Positions 57,035-64,000 of a DNA stretch of 64,000 bases are shown here, in pieces. Position 1 is the stretch's first letter; every line of letters begins with the position of its first letter. The DNA is from Stenotrophomonas sp. 57. Lineage in GTDB: Bacteria > Pseudomonadota > Gammaproteobacteria > Xanthomonadales > Xanthomonadaceae. The stretch covers positions 3,222,001 through 3,286,000 of the forward strand of contig NZ_CP127407.1 in NCBI RefSeq assembly GCF_030291075.1. Reading direction: 5' to 3'. Under the pieces are notes generated by a model, which worked only from the letters and a program-made list of their open reading frames with translations, searched no databases and was not told where the DNA came from. The position numbers were made by a program, and so were the translations under genes.

Positions 57035-59653
57035 TCACGCTACCTTGGCGCCTTCCAGGAAGTCCTGTGCGAAGCGCTGCAGCACGCCGCCGGCCTCGTA
57101 GATGGCCACTTCCTCGTCGCTGTCCAGGCGGCAGGTGACCGGCACGATCAGGTCCTGGCCGTCGCGGCGGTGGATGACCAGGGTCAGGTCGGCGCGCGGG
57201 GTACGCTCGCCCACCACGTCGAAGGTCTCGGTGCCATCGATGCCCAGGGTCAGGCGGGTGGTGCCCGGCTTGAACTCCAGCGGCAGCACGCCCATGCCGA
57301 TCAGGTTGGTACGGTGGATGCGTTCGAAGCCCTCGGCCACGATCGCTTCCACGCCGGCCAGGCGCACGCCCTTGGCGGCCCAGTCGCGCGAGCTGCCCTG
57401 GCCGTAGTCGGCACCGGCAATGATGATGAGCGGCTGCTTCCGCTCCATGTAGGTCTCGATCGCTTCCCACATGCGCATGACCTTGCCTTCCGGCTCCACG
57501 CGCGCCAGCGAACCCTGCTTCACGCTGCCGTCGTCGTTGCGCACCATCTCGTTGAACAGTTTCGGATTGGCGAAGGTGGCGCGCTGCGCAGTCAGGTGGT
57601 CACCGCGATGCGTGGCGTAGGAATTGAAGTCCTCTTCCGGCAGGCCCATCTTCGCCAGGTACTCGCCGGCGGCGCTGGAGGCCAGGATCGCGTTGGACGG
57701 CGACAGGTGGTCAGTGGTGATGTTGTCCGGCAGTACCGCCAGCGCGCGCATGCCGGCCAGCGTGCGCTCACCGGCCAGTGCGCCCTCCCAGTACGGCGGA
57801 CGGCGGATGTAGGTGCTCTGCGGGCGCCAGTCGTACAACGGGCTGACCGCCGTGCCGTGCTCCACGCGCACATTGAACATCGGGTTGTAGACCTTGCGGA
57901 ACTGCTCCGGCTTCACCGAAGCCTTCACCACCGCGTCGATCTCGGCGTCGCTCGGCCAGATGTCCTTCAGGCGCACCGCGTTGCCGTCAGCGTCCAGGCC
58001 CAGCACATCCTTCTCGATGTCGAAGCGCACGGTGCCGGCGATGGCGTAGGCGATCACCAGCGGCGGCGAGGCCAGGAAGGCCTGCTTGGCGTAGGGGTGG
58101 ATGCGGCCGTCGAAGTTGCGGTTGCCCGACAGCACCGCCGTGGCGTACAGGTCACGGTCGATGATTTCTTGCTGGATCTTCGGGTCCAGCGCGCCGCTCA
58201 TGCCGTTGCACGTGGTGCAGGCGAACGCCACGATGCCGAAGCCGAGCTGCTCCAGGTCAGGCAGCAGGCCGGATTCTTCCAGGTACAGCTGCACGGCCTT
58301 CGAACCCGGCGCCAGCGACGACTTCACCCACGGCTTGCGCTGCAGGCCGCGCGCATTGGCGTTGCGTGCCAGCAGTGCGGCGGCAATCACGTTGCGCGGG
58401 TTGGAGGTGTTGGTGCAGCTGGTGATGGCGGCGATGATCACCGCGCCATCAGGCATCAGGCCCTGCGCCTGCTCGGCCCTGCCCGCTTCCAGCTTGGCTT
58501 CGTCGGCGATGCCGCGCTCGGCCAGCTCGGCGGTGGCCACGCGCTTGTGCGGGTTGGACGGGCCGGCCATGTTGCGCACCACGCTGGACAGGTCGAAGCG
58601 CAGCACGCGCTCGTACTGCGCGGTGGCCAGGTCATCGGCCCACAGGCCGGTGGTGCGTGCGTAGTTCTCCACCAGCGCCACCTGCGATTCCTCGCGGCCG
58701 GTCAGGCGCAGGTAATCGATGGTCTGCGCATCGATGTAGAACATCGCGGCGGTGGCGCCGTATTCGGGGCACATGTTGGAGATGGTGGCGCGGTCACCGA
58801 TGGTCAGTGCCGCCGCACCCTCGCCGAAGAATTCAAGCCAGGCGCCGACCACGCGCTCCTTGCGCAGGAACTCGGTCAGGGCCAGCACCACGTCGGTGGC
58901 GGTGATGCCCGGCTGCGGGCGGCCGCTCAGTTCGACGCCGACGGTGTCGGGCAGGCGCATCCACGAGGCGCGGCCCAGCATCACGTTCTCTGCTTCCAGA
59001 CCGCCAACACCAATGGCGATCACGCCCAGCGCATCCACGTGCGGGGTGTGGCTGTCGGTGCCCACGCAGGTATCCGGGAAGGCCACGCCGTCCTGCACGT
59101 AGATCACCGGCGACATCTTCTCCAGGTTGATCTGGTGCATGATGCCGTTGCCCGGCGGAATCACGTCCACGTTCTCGAACGCCAGCTTGGTCCAGTCGAT
59201 GAAGTGGAAGCGGTCTTCGTTGCGTCGGTCTTCGATGGCGCGGTTCTTCTCGAATGCCTGCGGGTCGAAACCACCGCATTCCACCGCCAGCGAGTGGTCG
59301 ACGATCAGCTGCACCGGCACCACCGGATTGACCTTGGCCGGGTCGCCGCCCTTGTCGGCGATCGCATCACGCAGGCCGGCAAGATCCACCAGCGCGGTCT
59401 GGCCGAGGATGTCATGGCAGACCACGCGTGCGGGAAACCACGGGAAATCCAGGTCGCGGCGGCGCTCGATCAGCTGCGCCAGCGAGTCACTGAGCGTGGC
59501 CGGGTCGCAGCGGCGCACCAGGTTCTCGGCCAGCACGCGCGAGGTGTACGGCAGCGTGGCGTAGGCGCCGGGCTGGATCGCGTCGGCGGCGGCGCGCGCA
59601 TCGAAATAGTCCAGCGTGCTGCCGGGGAGGTTCTTGCGGTAATCGGTATTCAT
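57035..59653 (-). CDS. acnD: Fe/S-dependent 2-methylisocitrate dehydratase AcnD
   Basis: 872-residue aconitase-family [4Fe-4S] enzyme that dehydrates 2-methylcitrate. Cluster ligands are visible as Cys413 (ITSCTNTSNP) and Cys479/Cys482 (ACTTCNGMSG). The swivel domain (from about 680) includes the GADYGQGSSRDWAAKG motif. Placement with PrpF identifies it as AcnD, not housekeeping AcnA. It starts at ATG 59653. A strong hairpin (59707-59735) separates it from prpC. Confidence 0.95.
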   Translation of the reverse strand: MNTDYRKNLPGSTLDYFDARAAADAIQPGAYATLPYTSRVLAENLVRRCDPATLSDSLAQLIERRRDLDFPWFPARVVCHDILGQTALVDLAGLRDAIADKGGDPAKVNPVVPVQLIVDHSLAVECGGFDPQAFEKNRAIEDRRNEDRFHFIDWTKLAFENVDVIPPGNGIMHQINLEKMSPVIYVQDGVAFPDTCVGTDSHTPHVDALGVIAIGVGGLEAENVMLGRASWMRLPDTVGVELSGRPQPGITATDVVLALTEFLRKERVVGAWLEFFGEGAAALTIGDRATISNMCPEYGATAAMFYIDAQTIDYLRLTGREESQVALVENYARTTGLWADDLATAQYERVLRFDLSSVVRNMAGPSNPHKRVATAELAERGIADEAKLEAGRAEQAQGLMPDGAVIIAAITSCTNTSNPRNVIAAALLARNANARGLQRKPWVKSSLAPGSKAVQLYLEESGLLPDLEQLGFGIVAFACTTCNGMSGALDPKIQQEIIDRDLYATAVLSGNRNFDGRIHPYAKQAFLASPPLVIAYAIAGTVRFDIEKDVLGLDADGNAVRLKDIWPSDAEIDAVVKASVKPEQFRKVYNPMFNVRVEHGTAVSPLYDWRPQSTYIRRPPYWEGALAGERTLAGMRALAVLPDNITTDHLSPSNAILASSAAGEYLAKMGLPEEDFNSYATHRGDHLTAQRATFANPKLFNEMVRNDDGSVKQGSLARVEPEGKVMRMWEAIETYMERKQPLIIIAGADYGQGSSRDWAAKGVRLAGVEAIVAEGFERIHRTNLIGMGVLPLEFKPGTTRLTLGIDGTETFDVVGERTPRADLTLVIHRRDGQDLIVPVTCRLDSDEEVAIYEAGGVLQRFAQDFLEGAKVA

Positions 59654-59706
59654 GGGCTGGCGGAGTACTTGAGGCGGGCCGGGTGCCGTCGAAGCGGCAA
59701 CGAAGG

Positions 59707-59735
59707 CATCCGGCCGGCGCGCGGCCGGCCGGATG
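59707..59735. terminator. Strong hairpin between prpC and acnD
   Basis: 12-bp perfect GC-rich stem (CATCCGGCCGGC) with a 5-base loop, inside the operon. It lacks a U tract. It may stabilise the upstream prpBC mRNA or attenuate. Confidence 0.5.
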
Positions 59736-59750
59736 GGTACAGCAGGTGGA

Positions 59751-60908
59751 TCAGGCGCGCTTGTCGATGGCGACGAACTCGCGATCTTCCGGACCGATGT
59801 AGTTGGCGCTCGGTCGGATGATCTTGCCGTCGATGCGCTGTTCGACGATGTGCGCGCTCCACCCGGCGGTGCGGGCGATCACGAACAGTGGGGTGAACAT
59901 CGCGGTCGGCACGCCCATCATGTGGTAGCTGACGGCGCTGAACCAGTCCAGGTTCGGGAACATCTTCTTGATGTCCCACATCACCGTCTCCAGGCGCTCG
60001 GCGATGTCGTACATCTTCATGCTGGACTGTTCTTCGGACAGCTCGCGGGCCACGTCCTTGATCACCTTGTTGCGCGGATCGGACACGGTGTAGACCGGGT
60101 GGCCGAAACCGATCACCACTTCCTTGCGCTCGACGCGGGCCTTGATGTCTTCCTCGGCTTCATCGGGGTTGTCGTAGCGCTTCTGCACTTCGAACGCGAC
60201 TTCGTTGGCGCCGCCGTGCTTGGGGCCGCGCAGCGCGCCGATGCCACCGCAGATCGCGCTGTACATGTCGCTGCCGGTGCCGGCGATGACGCGGCAGGCG
60301 AAGGTCGAGGCGTTGAACTCGTGCTCGGCGTACAGGATCAGCGAGGTGTGCATCGCCTTCACCCACGAATCCTGCGGCTTCTCGCCGTGCAGCAGGTGCA
60401 GGAAATGGCCACCGATGGAGTCGTCGTCGGTCTCCACGTCGATGGCGCGGCCGTTGTGGCTCCAGTGGTACCAGTACAGCAGCATCGAGCCGAGGCAGGC
60501 CATCAGCTTGTCGGCGATGTCACGCGCGCCCGGATGGTTGTGGTCATCCTTTTCCGGCGCCACGCAGCCGAGCACGGACACGCCGGTGCGCATCACGTCC
60601 ATCGGGTGTGCCGACGGCGGCAGTTCTTCCAGCGCCGCCTTCACCGCCGCCGGAATGCCACGCAGCGACTTCAGCTTGGCCTTGTAAGAAACCAGCTCTG
60701 CGCGGGTCGGCAGCTTGCCGTGCACCAGCAGGTAGGCGATTTCCTCGAATTCGCTGGTGTTGGCCAGGTCCAGGATGTCGTAGCCGCGGTAATGCAGGTC
60801 GTTGCCACTGCGGCCGACGCTGCACAGCGCGGTGTTGCCGGCGGCGGTGCCGGACAGGGCGACGGACTTCTTCGGCTTGAAGGTCGGGGTTGCGGTCGTA
60901 TCGTTCAT
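59751..60908 (-). CDS. prpC: 2-Methylcitrate synthase
   Basis: 385 residues of the citrate-synthase family, condensing propionyl-CoA with oxaloacetate. Catalytic stretches include the His of [31 protein letters not shown], a FGHPVY(T)VSDPR segment, and a C-terminal [13 protein letters not shown] containing the Arg that binds the carboxylate. It starts at ATG 60908; prpB ends 36 bases before it. Confidence 0.95.
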   Translation of the reverse strand: MNDTTATPTFKPKKSVALSGTAAGNTALCSVGRSGNDLHYRGYDILDLANTSEFEEIAYLLVHGKLPTRAELVSYKAKLKSLRGIPAAVKAALEELPPSAHPMDVMRTGVSVLGCVAPEKDDHNHPGARDIADKLMACLGSMLLYWYHWSHNGRAIDVETDDDSIGGHFLHLLHGEKPQDSWVKAMHTSLILYAEHEFNASTFACRVIAGTGSDMYSAICGGIGALRGPKHGGANEVAFEVQKRYDNPDEAEEDIKARVERKEVVIGFGHPVYTVSDPRNKVIKDVARELSEEQSSMKMYDIAERLETVMWDIKKMFPNLDWFSAVSYHMMGVPTAMFTPLFVIARTAGWSAHIVEQRIDGKIIRPSANYIGPEDREFVAIDKRA

Positions 60909-60944
60909 GTTTCCCTCCGAAAACTTGATGGTGCAGGGTACTGC

Positions 60945-61838
60945 TTATTTCTTGGCGGCGAACAGTGCATCGAGCTGCTGCTCGAACGCGTGGTAGCCGA
61001 TGCGGTCGTAGAGTTCTTCGCGGGTCTGCATGGTCTCCACCACGTTGCGCTGGTGGCCATCGCGGCGCACCGCCTGGTAGACGTTCTCGGCCGCCTTGTT
61101 GGCGGCGCGGAAGGCCGACAGCGGGAACAGCTGGATCGCAACACCGGCCGAAGCCAGTTCATCGCGGCTGAACAGCGGGGTGGCGCCGAACTCGGTGATG
61201 TTGGCCAGCACCGGCACCTTCACCGCGTCGACGAAGCGGCGGTAGGTCTCCAGGTCGTAGGCGGCCTCGGCAAAGATGCCATCGGCACCGGCCTCGACGC
61301 AGGCGATGGCGCGCTCGATGGCCTTGTCCACACCGTCCACCTGGATGGCGTCGGTACGCGCGATCAGGAAGAAGTCCGGATCGGTCTTGGCATCGGCGGC
61401 GGCCTTCACGCGGTCGACCATTTCGCCCTGCGAGACGATTTCCTTGCCCGGGCGATGGCCGCAGCGCTTGGCGCCGACTTGGTCTTCGATATGGCAGGCC
61501 GCTGCGCCAGCCTTGATCAGCGACTTCACGGTGCGCGCGATGTTGAAGGCGCTCGGGCCGAAGCCGGTGTCGATGTCGACCATCAGTGGCAGGTCGCAGA
61601 CATCGGTGATGCGGCGCACGTCCACCAGCACGTCTTCCAGCGTGTTGATGCCCAGGTCCGGCAGGCCCAGCGAGCCGGCGGCAACACCGCCGCCGGACAG
61701 ATAGATGGCGCGGAAGCCGGCGCGCTTGGCCAGCAGGGCGTGGTTGGCGTTGATCGCGCCGATCACCTGCAGCGGCGATTCGGCAGCCAGTGCCTCACGG
61801 AAGCGGGCACCGGCGGAAGAAGGAGTGGAAGCGGTCAT
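60945..61838 (-). CDS. prpB: 2-Methylisocitrate lyase
   Basis: 297-residue PEP-mutase/ICL-family enzyme splitting 2-methylisocitrate into pyruvate and succinate. The active-site signature [10 protein letters not shown] is present; Asp ligands are in DIDTGFG and the loop VGAKRCG. First gene of the operon, its ATG lies about 22 bases below the expected start of a sigma-54 transcript. It ends FAAKK. Confidence 0.95.
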   Translation of the reverse strand: MTASTPSSAGARFREALAAESPLQVIGAINANHALLAKRAGFRAIYLSGGGVAAGSLGLPDLGINTLEDVLVDVRRITDVCDLPLMVDIDTGFGPSAFNIARTVKSLIKAGAAACHIEDQVGAKRCGHRPGKEIVSQGEMVDRVKAAADAKTDPDFFLIARTDAIQVDGVDKAIERAIACVEAGADGIFAEAAYDLETYRRFVDAVKVPVLANITEFGATPLFSRDELASAGVAIQLFPLSAFRAANKAAENVYQAVRRDGHQRNVVETMQTREELYDRIGYHAFEQQLDALFAAKK

Positions 61839-61871
61839 GCGGCAATCCAGGTTGGGAACGGGATAGAGGGC

Positions 61872-61887
61872 GCAAGCACCATGCCAA
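61872..61887 (-). promoter_or_regulatory. Sigma-54 (-24/-12) promoter for prpB operon
   Basis: On the minus strand, TTGGCATGGTGCTTGC matches TTGGCACG-N4-TTGC with one change. The GG lies at -24 (61885-61884) and GC at -12 (61873-61872). It is 33 bases before the prpB ATG, and the divergent gene encodes the required sigma-54 activator. Confidence 0.85.
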
Positions 61888-61930
61888 GCTGCAAGCGGTT
61901 GATTTCAAAGGCATGACCGCATTGCAACGA

Positions 61931-61970
61931 TGAAACAAATGAAACACTGAAACAGATGTATCATGAAACA
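61931..61970. promoter_or_regulatory. TGAAACA repeat array, probable PrpR-binding region
   Basis: Four copies of TGAAACA at 61931, 61940, 61948 and 61964. The last is paired with TGTATCA (61957-61963) into a palindrome. It lies 44 or more bases upstream of the -24 box, where an enhancer-binding activator would sit, and just before the prpR start. Confidence 0.65.
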
Positions 61971-61991
61971 CCCCTACCCCTTGCGGCTGCC

Positions 61992-63575
61992 ATGTACCTG
62001 CCCCGCTCGCCCCTGCGCCATGCCGATGCCGACCCCGGACGCCCGGTCATCTGGACCGTCAGCGTCTCGCGCCTGACCGGCCTGCTCGGCGATGTCATCC
62101 CCGAATTCGACCGCCGCGCACGCATCGAGCAGATCAACCTGGGTTTCGAGGAAGCGGTGGATGTGATCGGCCAGCGCCTACGCCGCGAGCACTGCGACGT
62201 GGTCATCGCCGGCGGCTCCAATGCCGCCTGGCTGCGCGGGCGGCTGGAACTGCCGCTGGTGCCGATCCAGGCCAACGGCTTCGACCTGATGGAAGCGCTG
62301 GCCCGGGCACGACGGATCGCCAGCCGCATCGGCCTGGTCACCCACGCCAGCGACGTACCGGTGTTCAGCAACTTCCAGCAGAGTTTCGGCCTGGACATCG
62401 AGCATCGCCGTTTCGTCACCCGCGAGGATGCGCGCGACTGCATCGCTGACCTGCGCGCCAATGGCATCGAAGTGATCGTGGGCACCGGCATGGCCATCGA
62501 CCACGCCGAACAGGCCGGCCTGCCCGGCGTGCTGCTGTACTCGGCCGACTCGGTGCGGCAGGCGTTCGAACATGCGCTGGAACTGACGCAGGCGCTGGCC
62601 CGCTCCGGCGGCAGCCGACTGGCGCCGCGTCGCCGCGCCACACCGCGCAACGATGCTCACGATCTGCTCGGCGACAGCGACGCGATGGCGCAGGTGCGCG
62701 CGCAGATCGCGCTGTACGCGCCGCATGACAGCACCGTACTGGTCACCGGCGAAACCGGCACTGGCAAGGAACTGGTCGCGCGCCAGCTGCATGCCGCAAG
62801 TGGTCGTCGTGGGCGCTTCGTCGCGCTGAACTGCGGCGCGATCAGCGAATCGCTGCTGGAAGCCGAGCTGTTCGGCTACAGCGATGGCGCCTTCACCGGT
62901 GCCCGCCGTGGCGGACGCGTCGGCCTGGTTGAAGCCGCCGACGGCGGCACCCTGTTCCTGGATGAGATCGGCGAACTACCGCTGCCCCTGCAGACCCGCC
63001 TGCTGCGGGTGCTGGAGGAGCGCGAAGTCCTGCGCGTGGGTGCCACCGAACCGACGCCGGTGGACCTGCGCGTGGTTGCCGCGACACTGCAATCGCTGGA
63101 ACAGCGCGCAGCGGCTGGCAGCTTCCGCCGCGATCTGTATTACCGCCTGGCCGCGCTGCGCATCGCCCTGCCCTCGCTGCGTGCGCGGCGTGGCGACATT
63201 CCAGTGCTGGCACAGCACTTCTTCCGCCAACTGCGCGGTATCGACGCGCCACTGGATGACGCTGCGATGGCAGTGTTGACCGCCGCCGAGTGGCCCGGCA
63301 ACGTGCGCGAACTGCGCAATCTGGTGGATCGCCTGCGCATTCACTGGCAGCCGGCTGAAGGGCCTATTGATGCCGCGCGACTGCTGCAGCTTGCGCCCGA
63401 GCTGACAAGCGAAGGCGCGACAGCACTGCCACTGGAAAGCAACGGCAAGCGCCCGCCACGTGTGCAGCTGGAAACATTGCTGCAGGAACACCGCAATGAC
63501 CGCGAGGGCATGGCGCAGGCACTGGGCGTATCACGCACCACGCTGTGGCGCTGGCTGCGCGCGGAGGGGTTGTAG
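61992..63575 (+). CDS. prpR: PrpR, sigma-54-dependent activator of propionate catabolism
   Basis: 527 residues. The N-terminal PrpR sensor domain (about 15-200) probably binds 2-methylcitrate. The AAA+ domain runs from about 225, with Walker A GETGTGKE near 252 and the sigma-54-contacting GAFTGA near 298. The C-terminal Fis-type helix-turn-helix (EGMAQALGVSRTTLWRWLR) is at about 503-521. ATG 61992 was taken because the family N-terminus fits and the longer frame would include the operator repeats. It diverges from prpB; the stop codon is part of a SMAG repeat. Confidence 0.94.
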   Translation: MYLPRSPLRHADADPGRPVIWTVSVSRLTGLLGDVIPEFDRRARIEQINLGFEEAVDVIGQRLRREHCDVVIAGGSNAAWLRGRLELPLVPIQANGFDLMEALARARRIASRIGLVTHASDVPVFSNFQQSFGLDIEHRRFVTREDARDCIADLRANGIEVIVGTGMAIDHAEQAGLPGVLLYSADSVRQAFEHALELTQALARSGGSRLAPRRRATPRNDAHDLLGDSDAMAQVRAQIALYAPHDSTVLVTGETGTGKELVARQLHAASGRRGRFVALNCGAISESLLEAELFGYSDGAFTGARRGGRVGLVEAADGGTLFLDEIGELPLPLQTRLLRVLEEREVLRVGATEPTPVDLRVVAATLQSLEQRAAAGSFRRDLYYRLAALRIALPSLRARRGDIPVLAQHFFRQLRGIDAPLDDAAMAVLTAAEWPGNVRELRNLVDRLRIHWQPAEGPIDAARLLQLAPELTSEGATALPLESNGKRPPRVQLETLLQEHRNDREGMAQALGVSRTTLWRWLRAEGL

Positions 63576-63636
63576 AGCCGAGCCCATGCTCGGCTGATGT
63601 TCCCGCGGAAGCAGCCGAGCATGGGCTCGGCTCTAC
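63572..63636. repeat. SMAG dimer supplying stop codons to both flanking genes
   Basis: GTAG monomer 63572-63595 and inverted monomer 63613-63636. The TAG of the first is the prpR stop (63573-63575), and the TAG of the second, on the minus strand, is the stop of the NIF3-like gene (63635-63633). Confidence 0.85.
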
Positions 63637-63992
63637 AACGGCAGCCCGCCGGCCAGCAGCAGCTCGATCTCCTCCACCTGCACCACCGGCACTCGCCACG
63701 GATGATGCGGCACGATGCCCTGCTCCAAGATCCGCTGCAGCCGCTGCGTATCCCGAGGCAGGCAGAACTCCAGGCGCACGCTGTCGACCACTTCGGTGCG
63801 TCCTTCCTCCCCCTGGACGGGCGACGCCCCCACCCGCGGGCGGAACTGCTCGAACCCCGGCGCCGACCACCACATACCGTGCTCGTAGTCGCCGGCCGCC
63901 AGTGCGTCCACTGCGAGGATGCCCTGCTTCACCGCGTCCAGTGCTGCCGGCGGCACGAACACCACCACGCGGTACAGCGGCAGGCGTTGCAT
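63633..63992 (-). CDS. NIF3-like (YqfO/CutA-fold) small protein
   Basis: 119 residues with the short NIF3/CutA-like fold often annotated 'NGG1p-interacting factor 3'. It starts YRVVVFVPPAALDAVKQGIL, has the GDYEHGMWWSAPGFEQFRP stretch, and ends with the PHHPWRVPVVQVEEIELL strand. Function unknown; members may bind metal or small ligands. ATG 63992 is just inside the right edge, so an upstream start outside the window cannot be excluded. Its stop is provided by the SMAG repeat. Confidence 0.8.
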   Translation of the reverse strand: MQRLPLYRVVVFVPPAALDAVKQGILAVDALAAGDYEHGMWWSAPGFEQFRPRVGASPVQGEEGRTEVVDSVRLEFCLPRDTQRLQRILEQGIVPHHPWRVPVVQVEEIELLLAGGLPL

Positions 63993-64000
63993 CGGGTTGC

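Overview
The window is about 64 kb of GC-rich chromosome (roughly two-thirds G+C by eye) from a gammaproteobacterium of the Xanthomonadaceae. It most likely belongs to the Stenotrophomonas maltophilia group. Many short palindromes end in GTAG (SMAG-type repeats), typical of S. maltophilia. The gene set also fits: rpoE-rseA-mucD, a tandem glycine riboswitch before gcvP, an AcnD/PrpF-type methylcitrate locus, and hflK-hflC-yjeT-purA. I see no rRNA, tRNA, CRISPR array, prophage or intact insertion sequence. Most of the window is core chromosome.

Layout. 1-2643 (minus): the envelope-stress operon rpoE-rseA-mucD, with an autoregulatory-type sigma-E promoter; mucD runs off the left edge. 2879-11424: a fatty-acid oxidation multienzyme, two pirins, aqpZ behind a perfect Crp/Clp-type site, a small secreted protein, and cstA-ybdD. 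11693-13459: a DUF819 permease with a terminator-like hairpin in its leader, and a small VOC protein. 13507-19837: a two-component system diverging from an ArnT-like glycosyltransferase, a PAP2 phosphatase and eptA, which looks like a lipid A modification locus. 20425-25240: an M2 (ACE-like) zinc peptidase lipoprotein, a small unknown protein, a siderophore-interacting flavoprotein and a Bcr/CflA exporter. 25455-28574: promoter, tandem glycine riboswitch and gcvP.

28662-38753 is the most accessory-looking part: a VOC protein, an amino-acid permease, a PAS-AraC regulator, a histone-H1-like Lys/Ala protein with an in-frame stop in its tail, a lipoprotein of lower GC, a chemoreceptor, two cell-wall enzymes, an MNT/HEPN toxin-antitoxin-like pair and a membrane protein. 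38881-42734 (minus): hflK-hflC-yjeT-purA. 42888-46668: a YhdH-type reductase, a PilH-like receiver, cbpA, and a peroxiredoxin with a ferritin-like protein. 46803-54141: pbpC and the alpha-2-macroglobulin yfhM. 54273-63575: the propionate operon prpB-prpC-acnD-prpF-prpD, with a near-consensus sigma-54 promoter and divergent prpR. A NIF3-like protein closes the window.

The most unusual non-coding signal is a family of four long stem-loops in two inward-facing pairs (5057-5435 and 19919-20274). Outer and inner stems differ in sequence between copies but keep their pairing. The set sits in a composite of other shared modules placed directly after stop codons. Separately, SMAG repeats supply the TAG stop codons of three genes (pbpC, prpR and the NIF3-like gene).
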